From assembly GCA_034438135.1 (NCBI GenBank), contig DAOTTL010000312.1:1-5018 (forward strand): a stretch of DNA of 5,018 bases, in the 5' to 3' direction. Under the pieces are notes generated by a model that ran no database searches, was not told where the DNA came from, and saw only the letters and a list, made by a program, of their open reading frames with translations. The number at the start of each line of letters is the position of its first letter. Position 1 is the first letter of the stretch. The translations under genes were made by a program, and so were the position numbers. The stretch comes from Paraktedonobacter sp034438135 (GTDB taxonomy: Bacteria > Chloroflexota > Ktedonobacteria > Ktedonobacterales > Ktedonobacteraceae). This document shows, one piece after another, positions 1-5,018 of the stretch.

Positions 1-19
1 CAGTAGATGGGCAAGTGGT

Positions 20-69
20 TGTGCCTATAATCCAGCAAAGGCCAGGTGTGCCTGTAATCCAGCAAAGGC
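20..69. repeat. Imperfect tandem duplication, 27-bp period
   Basis: Bases 20-42 recur at 47-69 with one difference (A at 28, G at 55), giving a 23-bp match at a 27-bp offset. The core is CCTATAATCCAGCAAAGG in copy 1 and CCTGTAATCCAGCAAAGG in copy 2. If the kinase frame is translated here, the copies encode VPIIQQR and VPVIQQR, and the period is exactly nine codons. If translation starts at 84, the repeat lies in the 5' leader and duplicates a -10-like hexamer. Confidence 0.85.
26..31 (+). promoter_or_regulatory. Possible -10 hexamer (TATAAT) upstream of the kinase
   Basis: A perfect TATAAT lies 52 bases before the preferred kinase start. No good -35 box sits at the right distance: TAGATG at 4-9, with a 16-bp spacer, matches TTGACA at only three positions. 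The second repeat copy carries the weaker TGTAAT at 53-58. A transcription start near base 38 would give a short leader. This is a weak call because the upstream half is poor and partly outside the window. Confidence 0.25.
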
Positions 70-83
70 TAATGGAGTCTACC

Positions 84-1676
84 ATGTCGTGGTCCCAAAT
101 GTACCATTCTAAGGACCTATCTGATCAACAAACAATCCTTGTGGGGAGTGCTGTACGTTTATTGTGTGGCCTGGGCGGACTATTTGTACTTGCCAATGAG
201 GCATTTGACCCTCAGAGTAGTTCAGAGTATACTCTCTATCAGCTAAGTGAGGAAGAGGCCGCTTTATGGTTAAGCAGTATGCGCGAACAGACTCAGCCCG
301 GTCCGACGCGTCCGTTTTTGTGCGATCTAGTTTCAAAAGAACAGATCGCTCAATTAAGCACCTTTCTCTCCATCCTTGAGGGAGAGATAGCAACGGAATG
401 TACGCCAGATCTGGAGCAGTGCTCAGTATTTGTCTCAGACGCAGGTGGCGTGCTGGGTATTTTACACTATCTGCGGCCAGCACGAATACATGCGCACTTG
501 TTCGATCAGGATGACAATGAGACGCCGCTCATAATCGCCCAATTTGCCGCTGGCCTTCGTGCGGCTTTGCGAGCACAGATGCTGGTCAAAGAACAGCAAC
601 GTCTGGTCGCAATTTTTCGGCAGAGTGCCGAGGGTATTCTTTGTGTAGATGCCGCATTGCGCATTATCGATTTTAACCCGTCCATGGAGCATCTGACCGG
701 ATGGCGCGAGTCCGAAGTTTTGGGGCGTTTTTATTCTGAAGTTTTACGTCCTAAAGATCGTCAGGGTCATGATCTTGGCTTACAGGGTTCGCCTATTTTG
801 CAAGTTTTTTCGGGTAAAAGCGTTGTGGAACGCGAAATGATCATAGTTGCACGTGATGGGCAGCAATTGACAGTTTCAGGAACAGCTTCTTGTATCTATT
901 CAGTCCATGGCGAACCCACGATCGGCATTCTGACCATGCGCGATATTACCAGCGAACTTGAGCAGGAAGAGCAGCGCTCCACGTTTATTTCAGTGATTTC
1001 GCATGAACTACAGACGCCAATCGCCATCATCAAAGGGTATGCCTCGACGCTGGCCCGCGCTGACGCTACGCTGGACCGTGAGTCTTTGCGTACACGTCTG
1101 AAGGCTGTAGAAGAAGAGGCCGACCGACTCAATAAGCTGGTGGTCAATCTTTTATATGCTTCTCGCATCCAGGCTGGTGGGTTGCAGATGGATATTACCC
1201 CGTTGGAGCCAGGTCCTCTGATCGAGCGCGTTGCAGAGCGTCTGCGCGTGAAAAATCCCGATACAGAGATGCAATTAGATATTCCCGCTCATTTACCAAT
1301 GGTTATGGCCGACCGTGAGAGGATCGAAGAAGTCTTACAAAACTTACTGGACAATGCAATTAAATATTCGCCTGACAAGGCACAGATTAGTGTAACCTGT
1401 CGAGCCATGGGTGATGAAGTCGTGGTCAGTGTGAACGATCATGGTATGGGCATTCCACTGCGAGAGCAGTCACAAATTTTTGATCGTTTCCACCGATCTG
1501 GTGGTGATGTGAGCCGTACTATTCAGGGCGCTGGCCTGGGTCTCTATATTTGTCGCGCCATTGTAGAGGCCCATGGAGGGCGTATCCGGGTTGAGAGTAC
1601 CTTGCATAGTGGCTCAACGTTTTCGTTTAGTTTACCGCGTGAAGAGAAGGCACAGCTGCCAATGGTGGTGTTTTAA
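84..1676 (+). CDS. Soluble sensor histidine kinase (GAF-like, PAS, HisKA, HATPase_c)
   Basis: The product autophosphorylates on a histidine and passes the phosphate to a response regulator, almost certainly the next gene. With the ATG at 84 it has 530 residues: a weak GAF-like region (about 17-165), a PAS domain (about 173-295), a short charged linker, and HisKA with the H-box SHELQTP (His307). The ATPase domain has N-box NLLDNAIKYSPD (Asn424), G1 DHGMG (452-456), F-box FDRFHR and G2 GAGLGL (482-487). All catalytic boxes are intact. No convincing membrane helix is seen, so it probably senses a cytoplasmic signal, whose identity cannot be read. The 84 start is preferred because GGAG sits six bases upstream. 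ATG at 72 and GTG at 15 are alternatives, and the frame stays open to the window edge, so a longer protein is possible. The stop overlaps the regulator's ATG by one base. Confidence 0.93.
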   Translation: MSWSQMYHSKDLSDQQTILVGSAVRLLCGLGGLFVLANEAFDPQSSSEYTLYQLSEEEAALWLSSMREQTQPGPTRPFLCDLVSKEQIAQLSTFLSILEGEIATECTPDLEQCSVFVSDAGGVLGILHYLRPARIHAHLFDQDDNETPLIIAQFAAGLRAALRAQMLVKEQQRLVAIFRQSAEGILCVDAALRIIDFNPSMEHLTGWRESEVLGRFYSEVLRPKDRQGHDLGLQGSPILQVFSGKSVVEREMIIVARDGQQLTVSGTASCIYSVHGEPTIGILTMRDITSELEQEEQRSTFISVISHELQTPIAIIKGYASTLARADATLDRESLRTRLKAVEEEADRLNKLVVNLLYASRIQAGGLQMDITPLEPGPLIERVAERLRVKNPDTEMQLDIPAHLPMVMADRERIEEVLQNLLDNAIKYSPDKAQISVTCRAMGDEVVVSVNDHGMGIPLREQSQIFDRFHRSGGDVSRTIQGAGLGLYICRAIVEAHGGRIRVESTLHSGSTFSFSLPREEKAQLPMVVF

Positions 1677-2401
1677 TGGCAAATGAAACATTTGATGCGC
1701 GAGATATGACGCTTCTAATTGTCGATGATGAGCCGCGCATTCGTGATCTTGTGCGTATGAATCTGGAGTTGGAGCACTATCGTGTAGAAGAGGTTAGCAA
1801 TGGCATGGAGGCACTGGAGAAGTTACGTGATATGCTCCCAGACCTGATCATTCTCGATGTCTCAATGCCTGAGATGGATGGTTTTGAAACGCTGCGATAT
1901 ATTCGCGAGGTCTCGACTGTGCCTGTGATTATGTTAACGGTTCATCAGAGCGAGGTCGATAAGATTCATGGTCTTGACCTGGGCGCTGATGATTATCTGG
2001 CCAAGCCTTTTAGTCCACCTGAATTGCTTTCACGTATCCGGGCGCTCTTGCGGCGTTCTCTCATGGCACCACCCGCTCGCAAAACTAAAATTGTCGTCGA
2101 TGATGACCTGACTATCGATTTCTCTCGTCGTGAGGTGATAGTGCGAGGCCAGCAGGTATCTCTGCGCCCTACAGAGTATCGCCTGCTCTATCACCTGGTA
2201 AGTAACGCTGGTCGCTTTTTAACCCATGAGACCTTGCTATCAAAGGTCTGGGGATATGAGTATCGTGACGAATCCCATTATCTGCGCTTATATATCACCT
2301 ATCTGCGTCAGAAATTGGAGAAGGACCCGGCGCATCCTCGCTATATTCTGACCGAACGAGGGCTGGGCTATCGCTTTACCGAACTGGCTGAGCAAGAATA
2401 A
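1676..2401 (+). CDS. OmpR/KdpE-like DNA-binding response regulator
   Basis: This 241-residue protein has a receiver domain (about 12-126) and an OmpR-type winged-helix domain (about 140-236). The receiver has the acidic pair Asp17-Asp18, phosphoacceptor Asp61 in ILDVSMPEMDG, Thr88 and Lys110 in the KPF motif, so it should be phosphorylatable. The output domain ends with HYLRLYITYLRQKLEKDP and LTERGLGYRF, which is close in style to KdpE. No kdp potassium-transport genes are present here, so kdpE is not assigned. ATG at 1676 shares its A with the kinase TAA (TAATG), and the only SD-like bases are weak GGTGG at about 1663-1667, so translational coupling to the kinase is likely. An internal ATG at 1706 directly precedes the first receiver strand and is a less likely start. 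Its targets are unknown; autoregulation is common for such pairs but is not shown. Confidence 0.95.
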   Translation: MANETFDARDMTLLIVDDEPRIRDLVRMNLELEHYRVEEVSNGMEALEKLRDMLPDLIILDVSMPEMDGFETLRYIREVSTVPVIMLTVHQSEVDKIHGLDLGADDYLAKPFSPPELLSRIRALLRRSLMAPPARKTKIVVDDDLTIDFSRREVIVRGQQVSLRPTEYRLLYHLVSNAGRFLTHETLLSKVWGYEYRDESHYLRLYITYLRQKLEKDPAHPRYILTERGLGYRFTELAEQE

Positions 2402-2413
2402 GTAGATTCCTTG

Positions 2414-2420
2414 AAAGGAG
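2414..2420 (+). promoter_or_regulatory. Shine-Dalgarno site for the UroD-family gene
   Basis: AAAGGAG ends six bases before GTG 2427 and fixes that GTG as the start. It lies in the 25-base gap after the response regulator. The gap has no terminator and no obvious promoter, so read-through from the kinase/regulator pair is plausible. Confidence 0.8.
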
Positions 2421-2426
2421 AGAGCT

Positions 2427-3416
2427 GTGAATAAAAAAGAGCGTGTTGACGCTGCTTTGCGTGATGATCCTGTGGATCGTGTCCCTGCCAGCGTATGGGG
2501 GCATGATTTTGGACGTGAGTGGAGTGCTCAGGGATTGGCCGAGGCCATGGTCGAGAACTTCACGCGCTATGATTGGGATTATCTAAAAGTGCAACCTCGC
2601 ACTTCCTATCACGTTGAAGGTTGGAAAGTGAAAGTTCGGCCCTCTCATGAGAAAAATAAGCCGCCAGTCTTTGAAAATTTCCCGGTAAAAACTGCCTCAG
2701 ACTGGAAGCGGTTGCGGCCATTGGAACCCGATCAGGGGGTGTTGGAGGAGCAGTTGCGTTCATTGCAACTCATTAACCACTCTATGGGTTACGATGCCTA
2801 TTTTGTGCAGACCATCTTCTGTCCTCTGGGAATCGCGAGATACCTCGCGTATGGCGGGGTCGAAGCGGTGCTCCAGACCATTCGCGAAGATCGCTCAGCA
2901 ATGCATGCGGCTCTACGGGTAATCACCGAGACTTTTACAACCTTTGCCATTGCCTGCCTGGAGTACGGTGTGAGTGGGATTTTCTACTCTACGAACGGCT
3001 GGGCCTCAGAAAGCATGCTGAGTCCCGACCAGTATCGTGAATTTGGTGAACAGTACGACCTGGAATTTCTGGATGCCATTAAGAGTCGGGCAAAATTCAA
3101 TATTTTGCACAATGGTGGCACTCACATCTACTTTGATCAGCTTGCCTCCTATCCTGTACACGCCCTCTGCTGGTCCGCGACCGAGGAAGGTAATCCCAAT
3201 CTGGCCGATGGGAAAAAGCGCTCTGGCAAGGCTGTGATGGGTGGTATTAGCCAGGAGAAGGTATTGAAGAACGGGGTGCCCGACCAGGTCTATGAAGAGG
3301 TTTCCCTGGCCCTGGAACAAACGGGGGGACGACATTTCCTCCTGTCTCCGGGGAATGCCATTGCCCCTGAGACCCCAACCAGAAACCTGGAAGCCATACG
3401 CAAGGTTCTCTCTTGA
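2427..3416 (+). CDS. Divergent uroporphyrinogen decarboxylase-family protein
   Basis: This 329-residue protein is close to the usual UroD-superfamily length (about 340). Family features are the start NKKERVDAALRDDPVDRVP, the YDWDYLKV segment, LSPDQYREFGEQY before the strand carrying LHNGGTH, and the end LLSPGNAIAPETPTRNLEAI. It lacks the arginine-rich RQAGRY motif expected near the N-terminus of true HemE, so heme-pathway decarboxylation is unlikely. MtaA/CmuA-type cobamide methyltransferases of this superfamily bind zinc through His-x-Cys and a later Cys. Here the matching positions read His228-Asn-Gly230 and Pro-Gly-Asn310, so both cysteines are missing. The reaction is therefore unknown; a methyl-transfer or other small-molecule role is only an inference. 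No signal peptide or membrane segment is seen. Start GTG 2427 is set by AAAGGAG. It may be co-transcribed with the upstream pair. Its last codons hold the -35 box of the next promoter. Confidence 0.88.
   Translation: MNKKERVDAALRDDPVDRVPASVWGHDFGREWSAQGLAEAMVENFTRYDWDYLKVQPRTSYHVEGWKVKVRPSHEKNKPPVFENFPVKTASDWKRLRPLEPDQGVLEEQLRSLQLINHSMGYDAYFVQTIFCPLGIARYLAYGGVEAVLQTIREDRSAMHAALRVITETFTTFAIACLEYGVSGIFYSTNGWASESMLSPDQYREFGEQYDLEFLDAIKSRAKFNILHNGGTHIYFDQLASYPVHALCWSATEEGNPNLADGKKRSGKAVMGGISQEKVLKNGVPDQVYEEVSLALEQTGGRHFLLSPGNAIAPETPTRNLEAIRKVLS
2834..2849. repeat. Short perfect inverted repeat inside the UroD-family gene
   Basis: CGCGAG and CTCGCG flank a four-base ATAC loop. The stem is six pairs and has no following T-run, so it is not a terminator. 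It encodes part of the IARYLAYGG segment and may simply reflect codon choice. Confidence 0.6.
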
Positions 3417-3441
3417 CAGTAACGAGCGCGGTGACTATACT
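3413..3441 (+). promoter_or_regulatory. Near-consensus sigma-70 promoter for the Nudix operon
   Basis: A perfect TTGACA (3413-3418) is followed by a 17-bp spacer and TATACT (3436-3441), five of six matches to the -10 consensus. The predicted transcription start is about 3448, giving a leader of roughly 27 bases before the TTG start. The -35 box overlaps the stop codon (3414-3416) of the UroD-family gene, so the promoter is embedded in the end of the upstream gene. Its position just before a strong SD and a new gene supports a real transcription unit. Confidence 0.8.
3418..3436. promoter_or_regulatory. Operator-like imperfect dyad within the promoter spacer
   Basis: AGTAAC (3418-3423) and GTGACT (3431-3436) form an inverted repeat with five of six pairs and a seven-base centre. 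It spans the last base of the -35 box to the first base of the -10 box. In addition, GACAGTAAC (3415-3423) recurs as GACGGTAAC (3443-3451) across the predicted transcription start. A regulator bound here would block polymerase. The match is short, so chance is a real alternative. Confidence 0.3.
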
Positions 3442-3460
3442 CGACGGTAACTGGCACGAT

Positions 3461-3469
3461 AGGAGGAGG
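3461..3469 (+). promoter_or_regulatory. Strong Shine-Dalgarno site that sets the Nudix TTG start
   Basis: AGGAGGAGG holds two overlapping AGGAGG cores. They end eight and five bases before TTG 3475, good spacing for that start. The alternative ATG at 3484 would be 14 to 17 bases away, which is too far, so the TTG is preferred. Confidence 0.8.
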
Positions 3470-3474
3470 ACTTT

Positions 3475-4005
3475 TTGCGGGTTATGGAACGATATCGAAC
3501 AATACGAGCATACTCAGCGGGCGGTGTCGTTTTTCGACTTGTGCCTTCTCATTCTGCTGAGCCGGATGAGCCATATAACTGGTGGGGTGAGGACGGGGCC
3601 GAAGAGATACGTGTAGAAGTTGTGCTGGTGGGCAGGAGTAGCGCCGGGATCTGGTCTCTACCGAAGGGGACACCAGAGGCAGGCGAGACAATTGAACAGG
3701 TTGCTGTACGTGAAGTTCAGGAAGAAACGGGTCTTGAGGTTCGCCTGATCAGTTATGTGGGCAGTATTTCGTATTCGTTTATTCATGAACAGGTTCGGTA
3801 CTACAAGCAGGTTCGCCATTTTCTCTTCGAGGCGGTTGGAGGCGATATGGCTCTACACGATCACGAATATGATCTGGTAGAGTGGTTTTCTCTATCAGAG
3901 GCATGTCGCCACCTTACCTATCAGAATGAGATTAATATACTCTACCAGGCCGAAGATGTGTTGCTGCACTGGTTGGAATATCAGCAGAAGGAAGGACTCG
4001 AATAG
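3475..4005 (+). CDS. Nudix hydrolase (MutT/Ap4A-hydrolase-like)
   Basis: This is a 176-residue cytosolic Nudix protein. Such enzymes hydrolyse nucleoside diphosphates linked to another group, using Mg2+ or Mn2+. The Nudix box is complete at residues 65-87: Gly65, Glu71, then REVQEETGL (79-87), where Glu80, Glu83 and Glu84 are the expected metal-binding residues. The leading strand SAGGVVFR and the stretch WSLPKGTPEAGE resemble the diadenosine-polyphosphate hydrolase branch, but substrate cannot be assigned from the box alone. An acidic, Trp-containing insert (about 24-44) separates the first two core strands. The C-terminal half (EVQEETG to about 160) contains the usual aromatic-rich strands and a final helix. 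Translation is assigned to TTG 3475 from the SD spacing; ATG 3484 would remove three residues. It is the first gene after its own promoter and ends four bases before the next start. Confidence 0.93.
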   Translation: MRVMERYRTIRAYSAGGVVFRLVPSHSAEPDEPYNWWGEDGAEEIRVEVVLVGRSSAGIWSLPKGTPEAGETIEQVAVREVQEETGLEVRLISYVGSISYSFIHEQVRYYKQVRHFLFEAVGGDMALHDHEYDLVEWFSLSEACRHLTYQNEINILYQAEDVLLHWLEYQQKEGLE

Positions 4006-4009
4006 CTCT

Positions 4010-4324
4010 ATGCAGGATCTGGCGCGTTTCTCACTGGCGAGACGTCTTTTGTTTCCCTATAGCGGGGAAAATTCTCTCTCTACAATGCAAGGTCTGCGCG
4101 TGGTAGTGGCCTGGGTGCTATTATTTTCAGTTCCTATGGCCCTGATAGTGCTGATCTTGACTTTTATGGAAGGTGATAGTTTACAGGGGGTCATCAGCAG
4201 TGTTGTTTTTGCATTTCTCTCCGGGGCTTTCATCTTTGGCATATTAAGTTCTTTGGTTGTTGTTATGAGCAATCGATCTGCTCGTATTCGCCAGGCATGG
4301 AAGGCCAGGAACGGTCGATCATGA
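4010..4324 (+). CDS. Small two-helix membrane protein of unknown function
   Basis: I do not recognise this 104-residue protein. It has two strongly hydrophobic stretches (about 31-53 and 61-86) joined by a short acidic turn (MEGDS). The N-terminal arm (LARFSLARRLLF) and C-terminal tail (NRSARIRQAWKARNGR) are basic, so by the positive-inside rule both ends should be cytoplasmic with a tiny outer loop. ATG 4010 is chosen because it lies four bases after the Nudix stop; the purine-rich AAGGAAGGA (3988-3996) is 13 bases upstream, longer than ideal. ATG 4085 would start right at the first helix and has no SD. The frame is also open further back inside the Nudix gene, but that part reads as out-of-frame noise. 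Close spacing to both neighbours suggests one operon. A membrane anchor or partner role is speculation. Confidence 0.7.
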   Translation: MQDLARFSLARRLLFPYSGENSLSTMQGLRVVVAWVLLFSVPMALIVLILTFMEGDSLQGVISSVVFAFLSGAFIFGILSSLVVVMSNRSARIRQAWKARNGRS

Positions 4325-4329
4325 CCAGT

Positions 4330-4334
4330 GGAGG
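4330..4334 (+). promoter_or_regulatory. Shine-Dalgarno site that sets the MEDS gene start
   Basis: GGAGG ends five bases before ATG 4340. It overlaps the possible in-frame GTG at 4328, which would then have no ribosome site of its own. ATG 4340 is therefore the supported start. Confidence 0.75.
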
Positions 4335-4339
4335 TTGCT

Positions 4340-4978
4340 ATGGATCTTAGCGTTGAGGGTAAGTCTGAGCGTATCCCACCCGGCTCACATATCTGTCAAC
4401 TCTACAGTAAAGTTAATGATATCACCAGAGTGACAGCGGGCTTGATGCGTGTGGGCTTATCCCTATCTGAGAAGTGTATGTTTGCTGCTGCCCCTGCTCA
4501 GGTAAAGGAATTTCGCGAGGAGTTACAAAAGCTACAACTCGATGTGGATGCGCTGATCACAGCGGGACAATTGGTGTTGTACGAGGAACGTGAGTCCTTG
4601 CTTGCTGGTGGTAAGCGCTTTGATCCCTACTATCTTCTCTCTTCGCATCAGACATTTATTGCTCAGGCTCTGCGCGAAGGCTGGCAGGCGGCGCGTATTT
4701 CAATCGATATGACCTGGCTCACGAAAGACATTGCTACTCCTGAGCAGATTCTCAAGTATGAAGCGGCCTCTGATGCGGTTTTTACTTTTCAAAATGCGCC
4801 GATTATTGCTCTGATGCACTACGATCATAGCAAGTTATTGCCCAGCCTGGTTGTCGAAATGCTGAAGTTACATCCAATTGCTGTGGTTGGCAAATATATT
4901 AAGCGCAACCCCTACTACCTGAACTCTGAACAGTACATGTTGAAGATTTTGCGGATCAATAAAGAGAAGAACAGCTAG
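4340..4978 (+). CDS. Stand-alone MEDS-domain (DcmR-type sensory) protein
   Basis: This 212-residue protein matches the MEDS domain, named for methanogen/methylotroph DcmR sensory proteins, over nearly its whole length. Recognisable blocks in order are HICQLY (17-22), SLSEKCMFAAA (41-51), RFDPYYLL (93-100), IDMTW (122-126), KYEAASD (139-145), ALMHYD (157-162), HPIAVVGK (178-185) and NPYYL (190-194). The domain is related in fold to KaiC/RecA-type ATPases, but I see no clear Walker A motif, so a sensing or protein-binding role is more likely than ATP hydrolysis. MEDS domains are often fused to a histidine kinase or DNA-binding domain. Here nothing is fused at either end, so any output must come from a partner. 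The start at ATG 4340 rests on GGAGG; GTG 4328 would add four residues. It lies 15 bases after the small membrane-protein gene and is probably the third gene of that operon. Confidence 0.85.
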   Translation: MDLSVEGKSERIPPGSHICQLYSKVNDITRVTAGLMRVGLSLSEKCMFAAAPAQVKEFREELQKLQLDVDALITAGQLVLYEERESLLAGGKRFDPYYLLSSHQTFIAQALREGWQAARISIDMTWLTKDIATPEQILKYEAASDAVFTFQNAPIIALMHYDHSKLLPSLVVEMLKLHPIAVVGKYIKRNPYYLNSEQYMLKILRINKEKNS

Positions 4979-5018
4979 TATTCACGCTCAAATAAGGAGC
5001 AGCCCGCTGACGGTCGTC
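4979..5018 (+). other. Window end with a possible Shine-Dalgarno site
   Basis: After the MEDS stop there are 40 bases with no hairpin or T-run. TAAGGAG at 4993-4999 looks like a ribosome site, but no ATG, GTG or TTG follows before the window ends. CTG at 5007 would have suitable spacing, though a CTG start is rare. A downstream gene may begin just outside, and the lack of a terminator leaves open that the operon continues. Confidence 0.3.

Noticed and set aside
20..69. Resemblance of TGTGCCTGTAATCCAGCA to the human Alu segment
   Set aside because: The Alu consensus has an extra C (CCCAGC), the match is only about 18 bases, and the surrounding sequence is plainly bacterial coding DNA. Contamination or an Alu origin is not supported.
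141..203. Possible membrane helix near the kinase N-terminus (hydrophobic run TILVGSAVRLLCGLGGLFVLA)
   Set aside because: It contains a central arginine, has no paired second helix or loop, and looks like the helix and strand that open a GAF-like domain.
109..483. Open frame of 124 codons on the minus strand within the kinase gene
   Set aside because: It lies wholly inside the kinase, has no ribosome site or recognisable domain, and is a shadow of the coding strand. The same applies to minus-strand frames at 462-692, 896-1168, 2560-2763, 3006-3335, 3482-3691 and 4057-4272.
2834..2849. Hairpin in the UroD-family gene as a terminator
   Set aside because: The stem is only six pairs, no T-run follows, and it sits mid-gene.
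3037..3237. Plus-strand frame of 66 codons inside the UroD-family gene
   Set aside because: It is out of frame with a gene that has clear family motifs and shows no independent start signal.
3413..3616. Plus-strand frame of 67 codons overlapping the Nudix start
   Set aside because: It begins upstream of the predicted transcription start, has no SD, and runs out of frame through the well-supported Nudix gene.
4157..4185. Second promoter starting with TTGACT inside the membrane-protein gene
   Set aside because: At 16 to 18 bp spacing the -10 positions read only GTTTAC or TTTACA-like sequence, a poor match, so this is probably chance.

Overview
This 5,018-base window is a compact bacterial stretch in which every gene is on the + strand and almost all of it is coding. 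It has moderate GC content, ATG/GTG/TTG starts and clear Shine-Dalgarno (SD) sites. The mix of genes is a soluble GAF-like/PAS histidine kinase, a KdpE-like response regulator, a divergent UroD-family protein and a free-standing MEDS-domain protein. This resembles Chloroflexota, in particular Ktedonobacteria. That placement is inferred from gene content and was not tested.

Layout. Bases 1-83 hold an imperfect 27-bp tandem duplication containing a TATAAT hexamer, just before or within the start of the kinase gene. From about 84 to 2401 lies a two-component pair: a cytoplasmic histidine kinase and an OmpR/KdpE-type response regulator whose ATG overlaps the kinase stop by one base. After a 25-base gap with a strong SD comes a UroD-superfamily gene (2427-3416). 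It looks like neither true HemE nor a standard zinc-dependent corrinoid methyltransferase, because the signature residues of both are missing.

A near-consensus sigma-70 promoter (TTGACA, 17 bp, TATACT) begins inside the last two codons of the UroD gene and appears to open a second transcription unit. That unit contains a Nudix hydrolase (TTG start set by a strong SD), a 104-residue protein with two predicted membrane helices, and a MEDS-domain protein. The gaps between these genes are 4 and 15 bases.

How the genes may work together. The kinase and regulator form a self-contained phosphorelay whose signal and targets are not visible here. The UroD-like gene may be read through from it. The Nudix, membrane and MEDS genes probably form a separately expressed operon. 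Their physiological link is unknown. MEDS domains were first noted in regulators of methylotrophs and methanogens, and UroD-family proteins include methyltransferases, so a C1-related theme is possible but speculative.

I found no RNA genes, CRISPR arrays, insertion sequences or convincing rho-independent terminators. The window is mostly conventional. The parts most worth a second look are the atypical UroD active site, the internal promoter with its operator-like dyad, and the Nudix/membrane/MEDS cluster.
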